The notes under the pieces were generated by a model, which worked only from the letters and a program-made list of their open reading frames with translations, did not search any database and had not been told where the DNA came from. DNA of 64,000 nucleotides from Magicicada septendecula. Its lineage: Eukaryota > Arthropoda > Insecta > Hemiptera > Cicadidae. The stretch spans positions 317,501,986 through 317,565,985 of the forward strand of contig CM068367.1 in NCBI GenBank assembly GCA_034769895.1, given 5' to 3'. Each line of letters starts with the position of its first letter. Position 1 is the first letter of the stretch. Position numbers and translations under genes: made by a program. Shown piece by piece: positions 9,400-19,476 of this stretch.

Positions 9400-10059
9400 A
9401 TGAATACTGATGAAGATAATAATGCAAAAGTCAGCATAGCTGACGAAACAGTTACGAGTGAGATGGATGTTCAATTAACCCCAATTAGCCAGGTTGTCGA
9501 GGCGAGTACGACTGAAAATGTAGGGACAGAAACAGGAACCTCCATCTCACTTCATGAAAACAAAACAGATGAGATGTTAACACGTTTATATAACATGATG
9601 TGTTATATGAATGATGAATATAATGAACTGAGAGGGGACATGAATTTTAAATTCAATGTTCAAAAGAATGATTCTGATGTTAAATTCAATGAAATTAAAA
9701 CACAAAATATTCAAATTAAAAGTGAGTTCAATGAGAAGTTTGACGAAATAAAGAGAGAAATTAAAATTCGTAATGATAATCTTATTAAGCAGTGCGATAA
9801 AGTGATTAAAAAGTTGGACGAGAGTTTAATTCAAATAGAAAATCAGAAGGTGAGTAGTAGTGAAAATATGACGAAAAATGAAGTACTGACTAACAAAGTA
9901 AATAACAGTGACAATGTGAATAATGGATTTACAGGTAGTAAGAATATGGTGTTAGAAAATGATAATGAAAGTATTATGAGTGATAATGAAGTGTTTGAGT
10001 GTATTGAGTCAGAGAGAGAGAGAGCTTGGAGATTTTTGTTAAAGGGGTGCAGGGGTTAG
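9400..10059 (+). CDS. Gag-like coiled-coil ORF1 of element B
   Basis: It encodes 219 residues, near-identical to ORF1 of A but without the 42-bp duplication. The N-terminal 110 residues match F Gag. The frame is lost in a GA tract at about 10011-10023, where one extra GA unit relative to the frame that continues gives the stop at 10059. ORF2 overlaps it in the -1 frame, so the intended product is probably ORF1 fused to ORF2. A programmed shift is possible, but no canonical slippery heptamer is seen. Confidence 0.6.
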   Translation: MNTDEDNNAKVSIADETVTSEMDVQLTPISQVVEASTTENVGTETGTSISLHENKTDEMLTRLYNMMCYMNDEYNELRGDMNFKFNVQKNDSDVKFNEIKTQNIQIKSEFNEKFDEIKREIKIRNDNLIKQCDKVIKKLDESLIQIENQKVSSSENMTKNEVLTNKVNNSDNVNNGFTGSKNMVLENDNESIMSDNEVFECIESERERAWRFLLKGCRG

Positions 10060-10709
10060 AATTTTCTTTTGATGTTGTGTTAGGGGGTGAAGAAAAGTCT
10101 TCACGTATTTTTAAGGACAAGAGTTCCTTAAATTTATATTTGGGAGATGATAGGTCTACAAATAAAGTTTCTTGGTGTTTTTGTGTACCTCATAAGTGGT
10201 ACAGTAATTTTGAGTTAGTGACCCCTGCATATTTGGAGAGAGAGAGTGTAACTTGGTGTTATGGTGAGAAATATATAAAGAGAGAAAGTGTAGAGAGATA
10301 TGGTGAGAGAAAGAAAGTAATAGAAATTTTTAAAGTAAATAGAAAGTACAGAGAATTGGTAGAAAGGTTAGGGGTAGATACGGTGGATGAAAATAATGAA
10401 TACTTACCTTGTAGTAACAGTAAAATTGAAATAATAATAGGTGATGATAATAATAGTATCAAGTACTTACCTGTGGTAGAAAATTATGATGATAATTACA
10501 AGATGAATAACAAGATTATAACATATGATCTTACTGATGTAGACAGAACCATGCTCGATCGTGACTTGATATATGAAATTGAAATTGTGAATAAATATGA
10601 AATAGTTGATAATTATTATGAATATAATGTTTCCAATAATAAAATTTATTTATTAAAAAATAAGATAAATAGACCTAAGATAAGAATGTTATTCAACGAT
10701 GGAGGATAG
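10026..10709 (+). CDS. DGG-tailed ORF2 of element B (most complete copy)
   Basis: It encodes 227 residues, with no ATG at the start (first codon TTG), in keeping with it being the C-terminal half of a fusion with ORF1. The order is a Trp/Cys-containing N-terminal part (motif WCFCVPHKWYSNF), a basic stretch, two KYLP/EYLP motifs flanking an acidic Asp/Asn segment, an Asp-rich strand-like segment, and the end RMLFNDGG-stop. It is homologous to E 49190-49867 and to the tail at 1402-1563. No known catalytic motif is seen. The same protein in three diverged pol-less families suggests selection on it at some time. Confidence 0.55.
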   Translation: MEIFVKGVQGLEFSFDVVLGGEEKSSRIFKDKSSLNLYLGDDRSTNKVSWCFCVPHKWYSNFELVTPAYLERESVTWCYGEKYIKRESVERYGERKKVIEIFKVNRKYRELVERLGVDTVDENNEYLPCSNSKIEIIIGDDNNSIKYLPVVENYDDNYKMNNKIITYDLTDVDRTMLDRDLIYEIEIVNKYEIVDNYYEYNVSNNKIYLLKNKINRPKIRMLFNDGG

Positions 10710-12901
10710 ATCGTTTAATAGTGAAATGAACATTTAATATATGCGAACAGTGGTTTTGAATTGGACTGCATATGGACTGATTTCGATTAATGACAAAATA
10801 ATGAGTTTGGATTGTATAATTTTTCATTGTTTTATATGTTTTAAATATTATTGTATTTATGTAATTTGATGTTGTGTATTACAGGTAACTTTTATATATT
10901 TATGTACACCATGTATGTTTTATTTATTGTGTTAATAATTAATAATTAACATGTTTTGTTTAACTAAACAAGTAAAATTTTTTTTTAAATAATTGAATAA
11001 TAATGAAAGATAATTATTCTTTATTACTGAATTAAAATGGTACAAAAGAAAGTTGTACTAACTTTGTAAATTATTAATGGTAATCGAAAGTTTCTAATGA
11101 AGTTAAATTATTATTTACTATTGTAATGAAGGTAATTACTAATTAATAATAATAAAATGATTAAGTAAGAATATATATATTTGAAGTGAGATGTACTGTT
11201 ATGAGTAGGTGAGAGATGAATTATATAAGACAATTGTCAATGATTACAGTAAGGTAGAATGTTTAAAAAGGGAATAGAGCCTAGGTGTATTAAGATAAAG
11301 GCAGGTGAGTTATTTAATTGAAGTAAATGGGAGTTAGATAGTAAGAATTTTAAAGAAAATAATACAAAGAGAGTATTAGATATTTTAGGGACACAGTAGT
11401 TGGTGATTATTTGTAGAGGTGAGTAAAGTCAAGGTTAAACATATATTTGTTGTTAATGATATTTTGTAGTGGGGGTGAGGTGATAAGGAGTAGCCAACGT
11501 ATAGCTTTGTGGCAGGTAATAGCGTAGTTTTAGGGAGTGTTTGCCGAATTTTTTGGAAGGGCAAAATATTATGAATGTATATAGCCAGTTAGGGAACACC
11601 CATCTCTGTACAAAGACGCGCGGTGCTATAAGATTTATCGTCGGAATGAAATTAGTAAAGGTGTTTATAATTGAGATATGGTGTCATGATAGGTAAATTT
11701 GGTTGTCAGTTAGAAGAAGGTGAGTAAGATTACAATAAGTAAAAGCATAGTGAATACAGGAGTCACCCAGACTGAAAAATGATTAAAATGTGAAAGGTTA
11801 GGTAAAATATTCAGAGTAGAAAGGGAATAAGTAATAAATGAAATGAAATATAATAATGTAATACGAATATTAATAATAAATTCGAAATGAATTTTATAAT
11901 TATAATAAATAATTGACGACTAATTAATGAAAGGTATTAATTAATTAATGAAATAATTTAAATTGTAATTTTTTAATTTAAATGCAATTTTAAATAGATA
12001 AAATGTGCAAATCTTAATCAAGATTAAATTGAATTAAACATTTCGATGTATTACTGTATTCATATAAGGATAATGTGTATTATTATGTATCATGTTATGA
12101 AATTTTAACATGATGTATAGGAAATAGTGTGTGTGGAGGAGAAAGAGGGGTAAATATTGTTAACAGCGCCAATTATTACCTGTTAATAATAATAATAATT
12201 TTAATTTCAATAAGAATTTCTTAATTATTTTTGTTTTTTCTATAATTTGTTTTTCTCCATGTTTGAGTAATATTGGGGATTTATATGGGGATTTCCATGT
12301 TTTCATTTATAATTAAATTAAATTCTTTTTTATATAAATATTTGTTTCTTTTATAATTACATTAATATTATGAAACAGAAAGAGTTAATTATTATCGATG
12401 GGAATCGAAACAATATTTATAATTCAGGGTAGTCCATAAAGAGAACGGCAATTCTATGTAATTCTTGTATGTTACATTTTTTGTATTTATATTTTCAGTA
12501 GTTCAAGCAAACCCAGTGCTTATTAACACAAACCAGCACATAGCTAAGGGGAACCAGATCAGTTAAGGATAGTGTAATTTACCAAGCCACTATGTTGATA
12601 TTTTAATTTATTGTTTCAGTGTTTGGTGATGTTATGACGGCGGTCCTGAGCTCGCCAGCGCGTAAGAGCAGGGGCGCTACGCACCTAATTGGCCTTATGG
12701 TGTTGGGATCTCTAAGGAGAAGTCCAGTAAGGTCATGCAGGTACTGTCATCGTCATCAGACCATGGGTGAGTTATTGATTTTCTTTTATATAAATTGTAA
12801 GGGGGTTGTGGCGACATATCCTGGCTGATCCCTTTAGGAAGTATGAATGGGTCAATGAAAGTTTTTATGTTTCGGCACAAAATCTTTCATTGAGGGGGTT
12901 T
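10710..12901 (+). mobile_element. Non-coding interior and 3' cis region of element B
   Basis: It is almost identical to 4894-7083 of A. It contains the pol relic (about 11466-11606) and the conserved 3' block. The small open frame at 12619-12828 in this block is interrupted in other copies, so it is not taken as a gene. Confidence 0.7.
12853..12892 (+). promoter_or_regulatory. PPT-adjacent RNA hairpin (B copy)
   Basis: It has the same 40-base hairpin as at 7035, with the loop-closing C changed to T (loop TTTCGG). The GAGGGGG polypurine tract and the LTR at 12902 follow. Confidence 0.8.
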
Positions 12902-14175
12902 TGTGATGGTACAATTCTGGTGCAATATTAAATTAATAAAAACATGGTACAAAAGACCATAATTATTGTATTCATTCATTTTAAACAATTTGGTAATAAT
13001 TATTTAAATATTCCATAATCCCTGTAAAGCTGTGGTGAGTGGACTATATAAATATTTTATAAGACGCAAATGTGAATTGACAGGATTCTGACCGTTTTTC
13101 ATTGCGGAACGACAAAACACAGCAAAAAACGTATGTCGCATACCGAGATAAAGCGACAAGCCCTGATGATGTCAGCGGTGAGGAATGCATTTCCGTAAAC
13201 AAATCAAGGCTTGGCGAGACGAACAATAGCCTAATGACGTAGTTTTTACCCCACCTACGCAATGTGAAACAAAGAGTCTTGGTCATTTTCTTCTAAAGCG
13301 TGAACGTAGCCGGCCGGCAAGGGGGTTCACCGGGTGTAAATTTTAACTTTTACACCAACAAAAGTGGTTAATTAACTATATAAAATCTCGGAAATGTTGG
13401 GGCGATAAAGAACTTGAACAGGTGTGATCGGCCGATGGGTCGTTAAGGAACGGCGTGCGTATAGGATCTGCCCAAAGTGTTTTCGTGGGTAGACACAACG
13501 GTGTGGGCCTTAACAGCGATGTAAAATAGGAACAGATTGTACACGATCGGACGACCCTAGCAGTGCGGTGAGACCTGTCCAAAATTGGTGAGAACGTTCC
13601 AACATATTTTTTATTTCAAGCAACATAACATCATTCAATATTAAAATGATCAATTCAAAATTCACTCAATGTAATAATGATCAATAAAAATTTTATTTAA
13701 AACATTTTAAATGAGCTCAATAAATAAATAAACTGTACCAGAGCGTGAGAGAGAGAGAGTGCCTTAAATTTTCTAAGTGCTGGGTTGTGCTAGATATTTA
13801 TACGATTTCAATGTTTAATAATCTTATATCAATGTTTCATGTTTAATGTTTATTTTGGAGGGTTAAAATTTTGATGTTTGATAAACGCCCCATGGCGTAA
13901 GATGTACTTATACATATATAAATAAATTGGGTATATCATTGGTAAAAATTGTAACAAGGTATTATTATTTCACATAACAATTTCCGCTACTCAAGAGTTC
14001 GCTTAAACGAATTCCTGCCCTATAGTGACTTTGAAAGGTAAGTAAAAAACAAAGTTATTTACGTCTATATTTATTTTCTTGCTAATCAAGATGGCGCCCG
14101 ACCTTTGAAATTATTGCCTAAGTAGAGACGTTACATATCATATATTTTATTATCAGTAATAAACGTAATATAACA
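12902..14175 (+). repeat. 3' LTR of B, also 5' LTR of truncated copy C
   Basis: The LTR is 1274 bp, TGTGATGG to ATAACA, preceded by a polypurine tract and followed by a primer site, so it serves two bodies. This LTR-body-LTR-body layout suggests unequal recombination between LTRs. It is the left arm of a palindrome whose right arm is the inverted LTR at 14802-16075. Confidence 0.88.
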
Positions 14176-14177
14176 AA

Positions 14178-14195
14178 TGGCGCCCGAACAGGGAC
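14178..14195 (+). promoter_or_regulatory. Primer binding site, tRNA-Lys type (C)
   Basis: This is an exact TGGCGCCCGAACAGGGAC, two bases after the LTR. Confidence 0.9.
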
Positions 14196-14346
14196 CTGAC
14201 ATAAAATTTTATGTGGGTAAGCCTACAAAGAGAGCGGAAAAGTTTATCTGAGGTAATAAACCCAATTTTAAATACGTACACATAACCCAACTTTTACGAG
14301 GTTATGTTATAAGATTGTATGCATGCGTATATTATAAATAAGCAAA

Positions 14347-14619
14347 ATGAATACTGATGAAGATAATAATGCAAAAGTCAGCATAGCTGACGAAACAGTT
14401 ACGAGTGAGATGGATGTTCAATTAACCCCAATTAGCCAGGTTGTCGAGGCGAGTACGACTGAAAATGTAGGGACAGAAACAGGAACCTCCATCTCACTTC
14501 ATGAAAACAAAACAGATGAGATGTTAACACGTTTATATAACATGATGTGTTATATGAATGATGAATATAATGAACTGAGAGGGGACATGAATTTTAAATT
14601 CAATGTTCAAAAGAATGAT
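14347..14619 (+). pseudogene. Truncated Gag-like ORF1 (copy C)
   Basis: It is identical in start and first 91 codons to ORF1 of A and B, then breaks off within the KND segment at 14619. The next 11 bases are an LTR right end, then the SINE. The remaining coding part is missing. Confidence 0.75.
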
Positions 14620-14632
14620 GTAATATAACAAA

Positions 14633-14799
14633 TAGTTGGGGAAGGTTTATACTAAGCAGGATACCTCTCGCTGGTTTTGCCATTGCCTTGCGAGGGGGAA
14701 CGGTCGTATCTAAATCAGATGGCCCCCGGTGGGAATTGAACCCGCGCCGACAGCGTAGCAGCGCCACACGCTAGCCACTACGCCACGACCGCTCCCAAC
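14633..14799 (-). repeat. tRNA-derived SINE, copy 2, at palindrome centre
   Basis: It has the same length and sequence as copy 1 (8360-8526) apart from one noticed substitution. A and B boxes lie on the minus strand. It sits between a forward LTR tip (14620-14630) and the tip of a complete inverted LTR (14802), so the ends of the spacer are mirror images. Confidence 0.75.
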
Positions 14800-14801
14800 T
14801 T

Positions 14802-16075
14802 TGTTATATTACGTTTATTACTCATAATAAAATATATGATATATAACGTCTCTACTTAGGCAATAATTTCAAAGGTCGGGCGCCATCTTGATTAGCAAGA
14901 AAATAAATATAGACGTAAATAACTTTGTTTTTTACTTACCTTTCAAAGTCACTATAGGGCAGGAATTCGTTTAAGCGAACTCTTGAGTAGCGGAAATTGT
15001 TATGTGAAATAATAATACCTTGTTACAATTTTTACCAATGATATACCCAATTTATTTATATATGTATAAGTACATCTTACGCCATGGGGCGTTTATCAAA
15101 CATCAAAATTTTAACCCTCCAAAATAAACATTAAACATGAAACATTGATATAAGATTATTAAACATTGAAATCGTATAAATATCTAGCACAACCCAGCAC
15201 TTAGAAAATTTAAGGCACTCTCTCTCTCTCATGCTCTGGTACAATTTATTTATTTATTGAGCTCATTTAAAATGTTTTAAATAAAATTTTTATTGATCAT
15301 TATTACATTGAGTGAATTTTGAATTGATCATTTTAATATTGAATGATGTTATGTTGCTTGAAATAAAAAATATGTTGGAACGTTCTCACCAATTTTGGAC
15401 AGGTCTCACCGCACTGCTAGGGTCGTCCGATCGTGTACAATCTGTTCCTATTTTACATCGCTGTTAAGGCCCACACCGTTGTGTCTACCCACGAAAACAC
15501 TTTGGGCAGATCCTATACGCACGCCGTTCCTTAACGACCCATCGGCCGATCACACCTGTTCAAGTTCTTTATCGCCCCAACATTTCCGAGATTTTATATA
15601 GTTAATTAACCACTTTTGTTGGTGTAAAAGTTAAAATTTACACCCGGTGAACCCCCTTGCCGGCCGGCTACGTTCACGCTTTAGAAGAAAATGACCAAGA
15701 CTCTTTGTTTCACATTGCGTAGGTGGGGTAAAAACTACGTCATTAGGCTATTGTTCATCTCGCCAAGCCTTGATTTGTTTACGGAAATGCATTCCTCACC
15801 GCTGACATCATCAGGGCTTGTCGCTTTATCTCGGTATGCGACATACGTTTTTTGCTGTGTTTTGTCGTTCCGCAATGAAAAACGGTCAGAATCCTGTCAA
15901 TTCACATTTGCGTCTTATAAAATATTTATATAGTCCACTCACCACAGCTTTACAGGGATTATGGAATATTTAAATAATTATTACCAAATTGTTTAAAATG
16001 AATGAATACAATAATTATGGTCTTTTGTACCATGTTTTTATTAATTTAATATTGCACCAGAATTGTACCATCACA
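14802..16075 (-). repeat. Inverted LTR (right arm of palindrome)
   Basis: It is the full 1274-bp family LTR in reverse orientation. Read on the minus strand it is the 3' LTR of the inverted body that follows to the right, with polypurine tract and hairpin at 16076-16124. With the LTR at 12902 it forms a near-perfect inverted repeat of more than 1.2 kb. Confidence 0.9.
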
Positions 16076-16084
16076 AAACCCCCT

Positions 16085-16124
16085 CAATGAAAGATTTTGT
16101 GCCGAAACATAAAAACTTTCATTG
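16085..16124 (-). promoter_or_regulatory. PPT-adjacent RNA hairpin (inverted copy)
   Basis: This is the reverse complement of the hairpin at 12853-12892 with the same pairs. It belongs to the inverted element body. Confidence 0.8.
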
Positions 16125-18041
16125 ACCCATTCATACTTCCTAAAGGGATCAGCCAGGATATGTCGCCACAACCCCCTTACAATTTATATAAAAGAAAATC
16201 AATAACTCACCCATGGTCTGATGACGATGACAGTACCTGCATGACCTTACTGGACTTCTCCTTAGAGATCCCAACACCATAAGGCCAATTAGGTGCGTAG
16301 CGCCCCTGCTCTTACGCGCTGGCGAGCTCAGGACCGCCGTCATAACATCACCAAACACTGAAACAATAAATTAAAATATCAACATAGTGGCTTGGTAAAT
16401 TACACTATCCTTAACTGATCTGGTTCCCCTTAGCTATGTGCTGGTTTGTGTTAATAAGCACTGGGTTTGCTTGAACTACTGAAAATATAAATACAAAAAA
16501 TGTAACATACAAGAATTACATAGAATTGCCGTTCTCTTTATGGACTACCCTGAATTATAAATATTGTTTCGATTCCCATCGATAATAATTAACTCTTTCT
16601 GTTTCATAATTAATGTAATTATAAAAGAAACAAATATTTATATAAAAAGGAATTTAATTTAATTATAAACATAAAAGAAAACATGGAAATCCCCATATAA
16701 ATCCCCAATATTACTCAAACATGGAGAAAAACAAATTATAGAAAAAAAAATAATAATTAATAAAATCTTATTGAAATTAAAATTATTATTAAAAGTATTG
16801 TTATTATTAACAGGTAATAATTGGCGCTGTCAAAAATATTTACCCCTCATTCTCCTCCACACACACTATTTCCCCCCCTGAACTATTGCGTTCAGTTGCC
16901 TCCACAAGGACTGAGGCAGAAGGAGTGAGCACTTTTTTCTTTTCTCTCTCTCCCATCCTTGCTTCAGCTTTATAAAACCTTCAGGGTATGTACCCCTACT
17001 TTACTCTTATAATATGCCCCTAAGGTCTACCACCCCAACCGAGGTGAAGTAGCCTATGCAAACAAAGAATCTTAGATTCCCCTGAACCTCCCAATAAATT
17101 TCAAAATTTTAACCAATTTTATAGGCAACCAACAATGGTCAGGGTTACAATTGCTGGCCACAGCTGGTTGTCGTCCAGATCCACGATTAGTGTTGGTAAG
17201 ACAGTAATCACCCGAAATATGGGGAATCGCAATTATATGACACATTGTGTCTTATGTAGTCCCAATTGGGACTACTCTACAACTAACAGGTTATACACAT
17301 AAATCCATTATAAGACTACCATATATTACAAACATAATAATAATATTATCACTGTTCATAAAGCAGTCTCAATATATCACCATAGTAGCACTATGTCCTT
17401 TTAACCCCGTAAGGTTGTTACTTCAATATAAAATTTAAACATGAAAAATCAAAATTTGAATATCATCTAAAAAATGTTAATTCTTTCTTTAGTTACATAA
17501 TTAATTTTGTAGACACTTTCCAAGTCCCATCTTTCACTTTTCTAACACTAAGACCTTCTCACTATAGGATAACAATGGATCATCTTATATACCTAGGTTA
17601 TACATAACAAAAATATAACTCCTTAATGAGTTAAAATATTAAGTCACAAAAATTCCAAGTTCTATTCTATAATTTCTAGAATAAAATCAATATTCGTGGA
17701 AAAAATGCCCCCTCCCCGTTCAACAATAAGATTAAATTTCTACTTGCAACCAATTTTGTGTGGAGTAAGACCATCGTTGCTTTCACTTCCATATGTCAGT
17801 TCCGCCAACCATGGTCCGCCTCAAGAATTCCAAAATCCACGATCAGAGGTGGTGAGTCTGTGATCGCCCGAAAATGGGGGAGAGCCCCTACTGAAAAAAC
17901 AATAATATACCAAATTAATACTCACACACTCGCTAAATAAAACAACAATATTAATAGAGATACCTAAGATGACCAGTACAATTTTAAATTTGTAGCATTG
18001 TGTGTTCCTACTATCTCTCCAGTTACGTTGTTCTGCAACAC

Positions 18042-18785
18042 TTAAGAATTTTGCATTTTAATCTCTACTACCTCATACGGTCCTCCATATAAGAGAAAGA
18101 ACTTCTTAATTTCTTTGTCTTGCGCACTCGATAAGTCATGGCTTTTGACTAATACCATTTGTCCTATATTATACTTAACCCACTTACCTCTTGCGTCGTG
18201 TCTACGTTTTCTCTGTTCACCCTTGCTGATTAAGTTTTCGTTAGCCAACCGGATTTTAATGTTTATATCAGTTGTCCTGCTCTCAGGTGGATAGTCGAAT
18301 AGTTGTTCCAAAATTCTTGGGGGGCGTGTTCCTCTTACCAACTCATGGGGTGTATAGCCGGTGGACTCGTGGGTGGTACTGTTTAGCCAAGTTTCTACCT
18401 TTCTTACATACAATGGCCATTCGCTGTGTTTAGCATGACAATAGGCTCTGAAGATCCTGCCTATTTCTCTCATTACACGCTCAGCCTGGTTGGACTGGGG
18501 ATGATACACAGCCGTATGCTTTGTGACGATGCCTTCGCATCCTAAGGTCTGGCGCCATCTTCCACTGATGAACTGCGGCCCATGGTCTGATAAAATTACC
18601 TTTGGCTTACCCACGTTAATCATATAATCTTTCGTCACCTTTTCACTCAATACCTTACTGGTAGCTCTTTTCACGCTATACAATTTTACATATTTTGAGA
18701 AAGTGTCAAGCAATACAAATATATAAACTACTCCGCCTCTACCCTTCGGCAATGGTCCAAACAAATCCACAGCAACTAAATCAAA
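18042..18785 (-). pseudogene. Integrase core and C-terminus, inverted truncated copy
   Basis: It matches F integrase from the AVDLFGPLPKG segment onward, with catalytic Asp in AVDLFG, Asp in LSDHGPQF and Glu in NQAERVM, and a GPYEVVEI chromatin-proximal end. The zinc-binding N-terminus is missing at the break. A TAA at 18042-18044 replaces a Tyr codon used in F, so the C-terminal tail is cut. Conversely it keeps a Tyr codon where F has a stop at 24176-24178. It is not functional. Confidence 0.8.
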
Positions 18786-19086
18786 AGGTGAGATGTTAAC
18801 ACGTTTATATAACATGATGTGTAGCAATTTTAATGAACTGAGAGGGGACATGAATTTTAAATTCGATGTTCAAAAGAATGATTCTGATGTTAAATTCAAT
18901 GAAATTAAAACACAAAATATTCAAATTAAAAGTGAGTTCAATGAGAAGTTTGACGAAATAAAGAAAGAAATTAAAATTCGTAATGATAATCTTATTAAGC
19001 AGTGCGATAAAGTGATTAAAATGTTGGACGAGAGTTTAATTCAAATACAAAAACAGAAGGTGAGTAGTAGTGAAAATATGACGAAG
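18786..19086 (+). pseudogene. Internal Gag-like fragment between junctions
   Basis: This forward piece of about 300 bp starts at EMLTRLYNMMC and ends at SSSENMTK of the A/B-type ORF1, but carries CSNFNELRG as in F. It is therefore intermediate between the pol-less and autonomous types. Both ends are breakpoints: inverted integrase on the left and an LTR fragment on the right. Confidence 0.7.
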
Positions 19087-19087
19087 T

Positions 19088-19301
19088 CATTATTTCACAT
19101 AACAATTTCCGCTACTCAAGAGTTCGCTTAAACGAATTCCTGCCCTATAGTAACTTGTAAAGGTAAGTAAAAAAACAAAGTTATTTACGTCTATATTTAT
19201 TTTCTTGCTAATCAAGATGGCGCCCGACCTTTGAAATTATTGCCTAAGTAGAGACGTTATATATCATATATTTTATTATCAGTAATAAACGTAATATAAC
19301 A
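19088..19301 (+). repeat. 5'-truncated LTR of element F
   Basis: Only the last 214 bp or so of the LTR remain, starting near TATTTCACATAACAATTTCC and ending ATAACA. The promoter region is gone, so F cannot be transcribed from its own 5' LTR. Confidence 0.8.
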
Positions 19302-19303
19302 AA

Positions 19304-19325
19304 TGGCGCCCGTAATAACAGGGAC
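19304..19325 (+). promoter_or_regulatory. Disrupted primer binding site of F
   Basis: TGGCGCCCG is separated from AACAGGGAC by four inserted bases (TAAT). The A, B and C copies are uninterrupted. The insertion should reduce tRNA-Lys annealing. Confidence 0.75.
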
Positions 19326-19476
19326 CTGACATAAAATTTTATGTGGGTAAGCCTACAAAGAGAGCGGAAAAGTTTATCTGAGGTAATAAACCCAATTTTA
19401 AATACGTAAACATAACCCAACTTTTACGAGGTTATGTTATAAGATTGTATGCATGCGTATATTATAAATAAGCAAA

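Larger units (their letters stand above)
16076..18785 (-). mobile_element. Inverted, 5'-truncated body of an F-type element
   Basis: On the minus strand it is collinear with F from about 23835 to 26592: integrase end, long untranslated region with two CYYACCA-loop hairpins (near 17830-17860 and 17180-17215), then the conserved 3' block. It breaks at 18785, where forward gag sequence begins. The mirror symmetry with 12.1-12.9 kb covers its 3' block. Confidence 0.8.

Noticed and set aside
12619..12828. 69-codon frame in the conserved 3' block
   Set aside because: The same block in F and other families has stops in this frame; conservation there fits RNA rather than protein.
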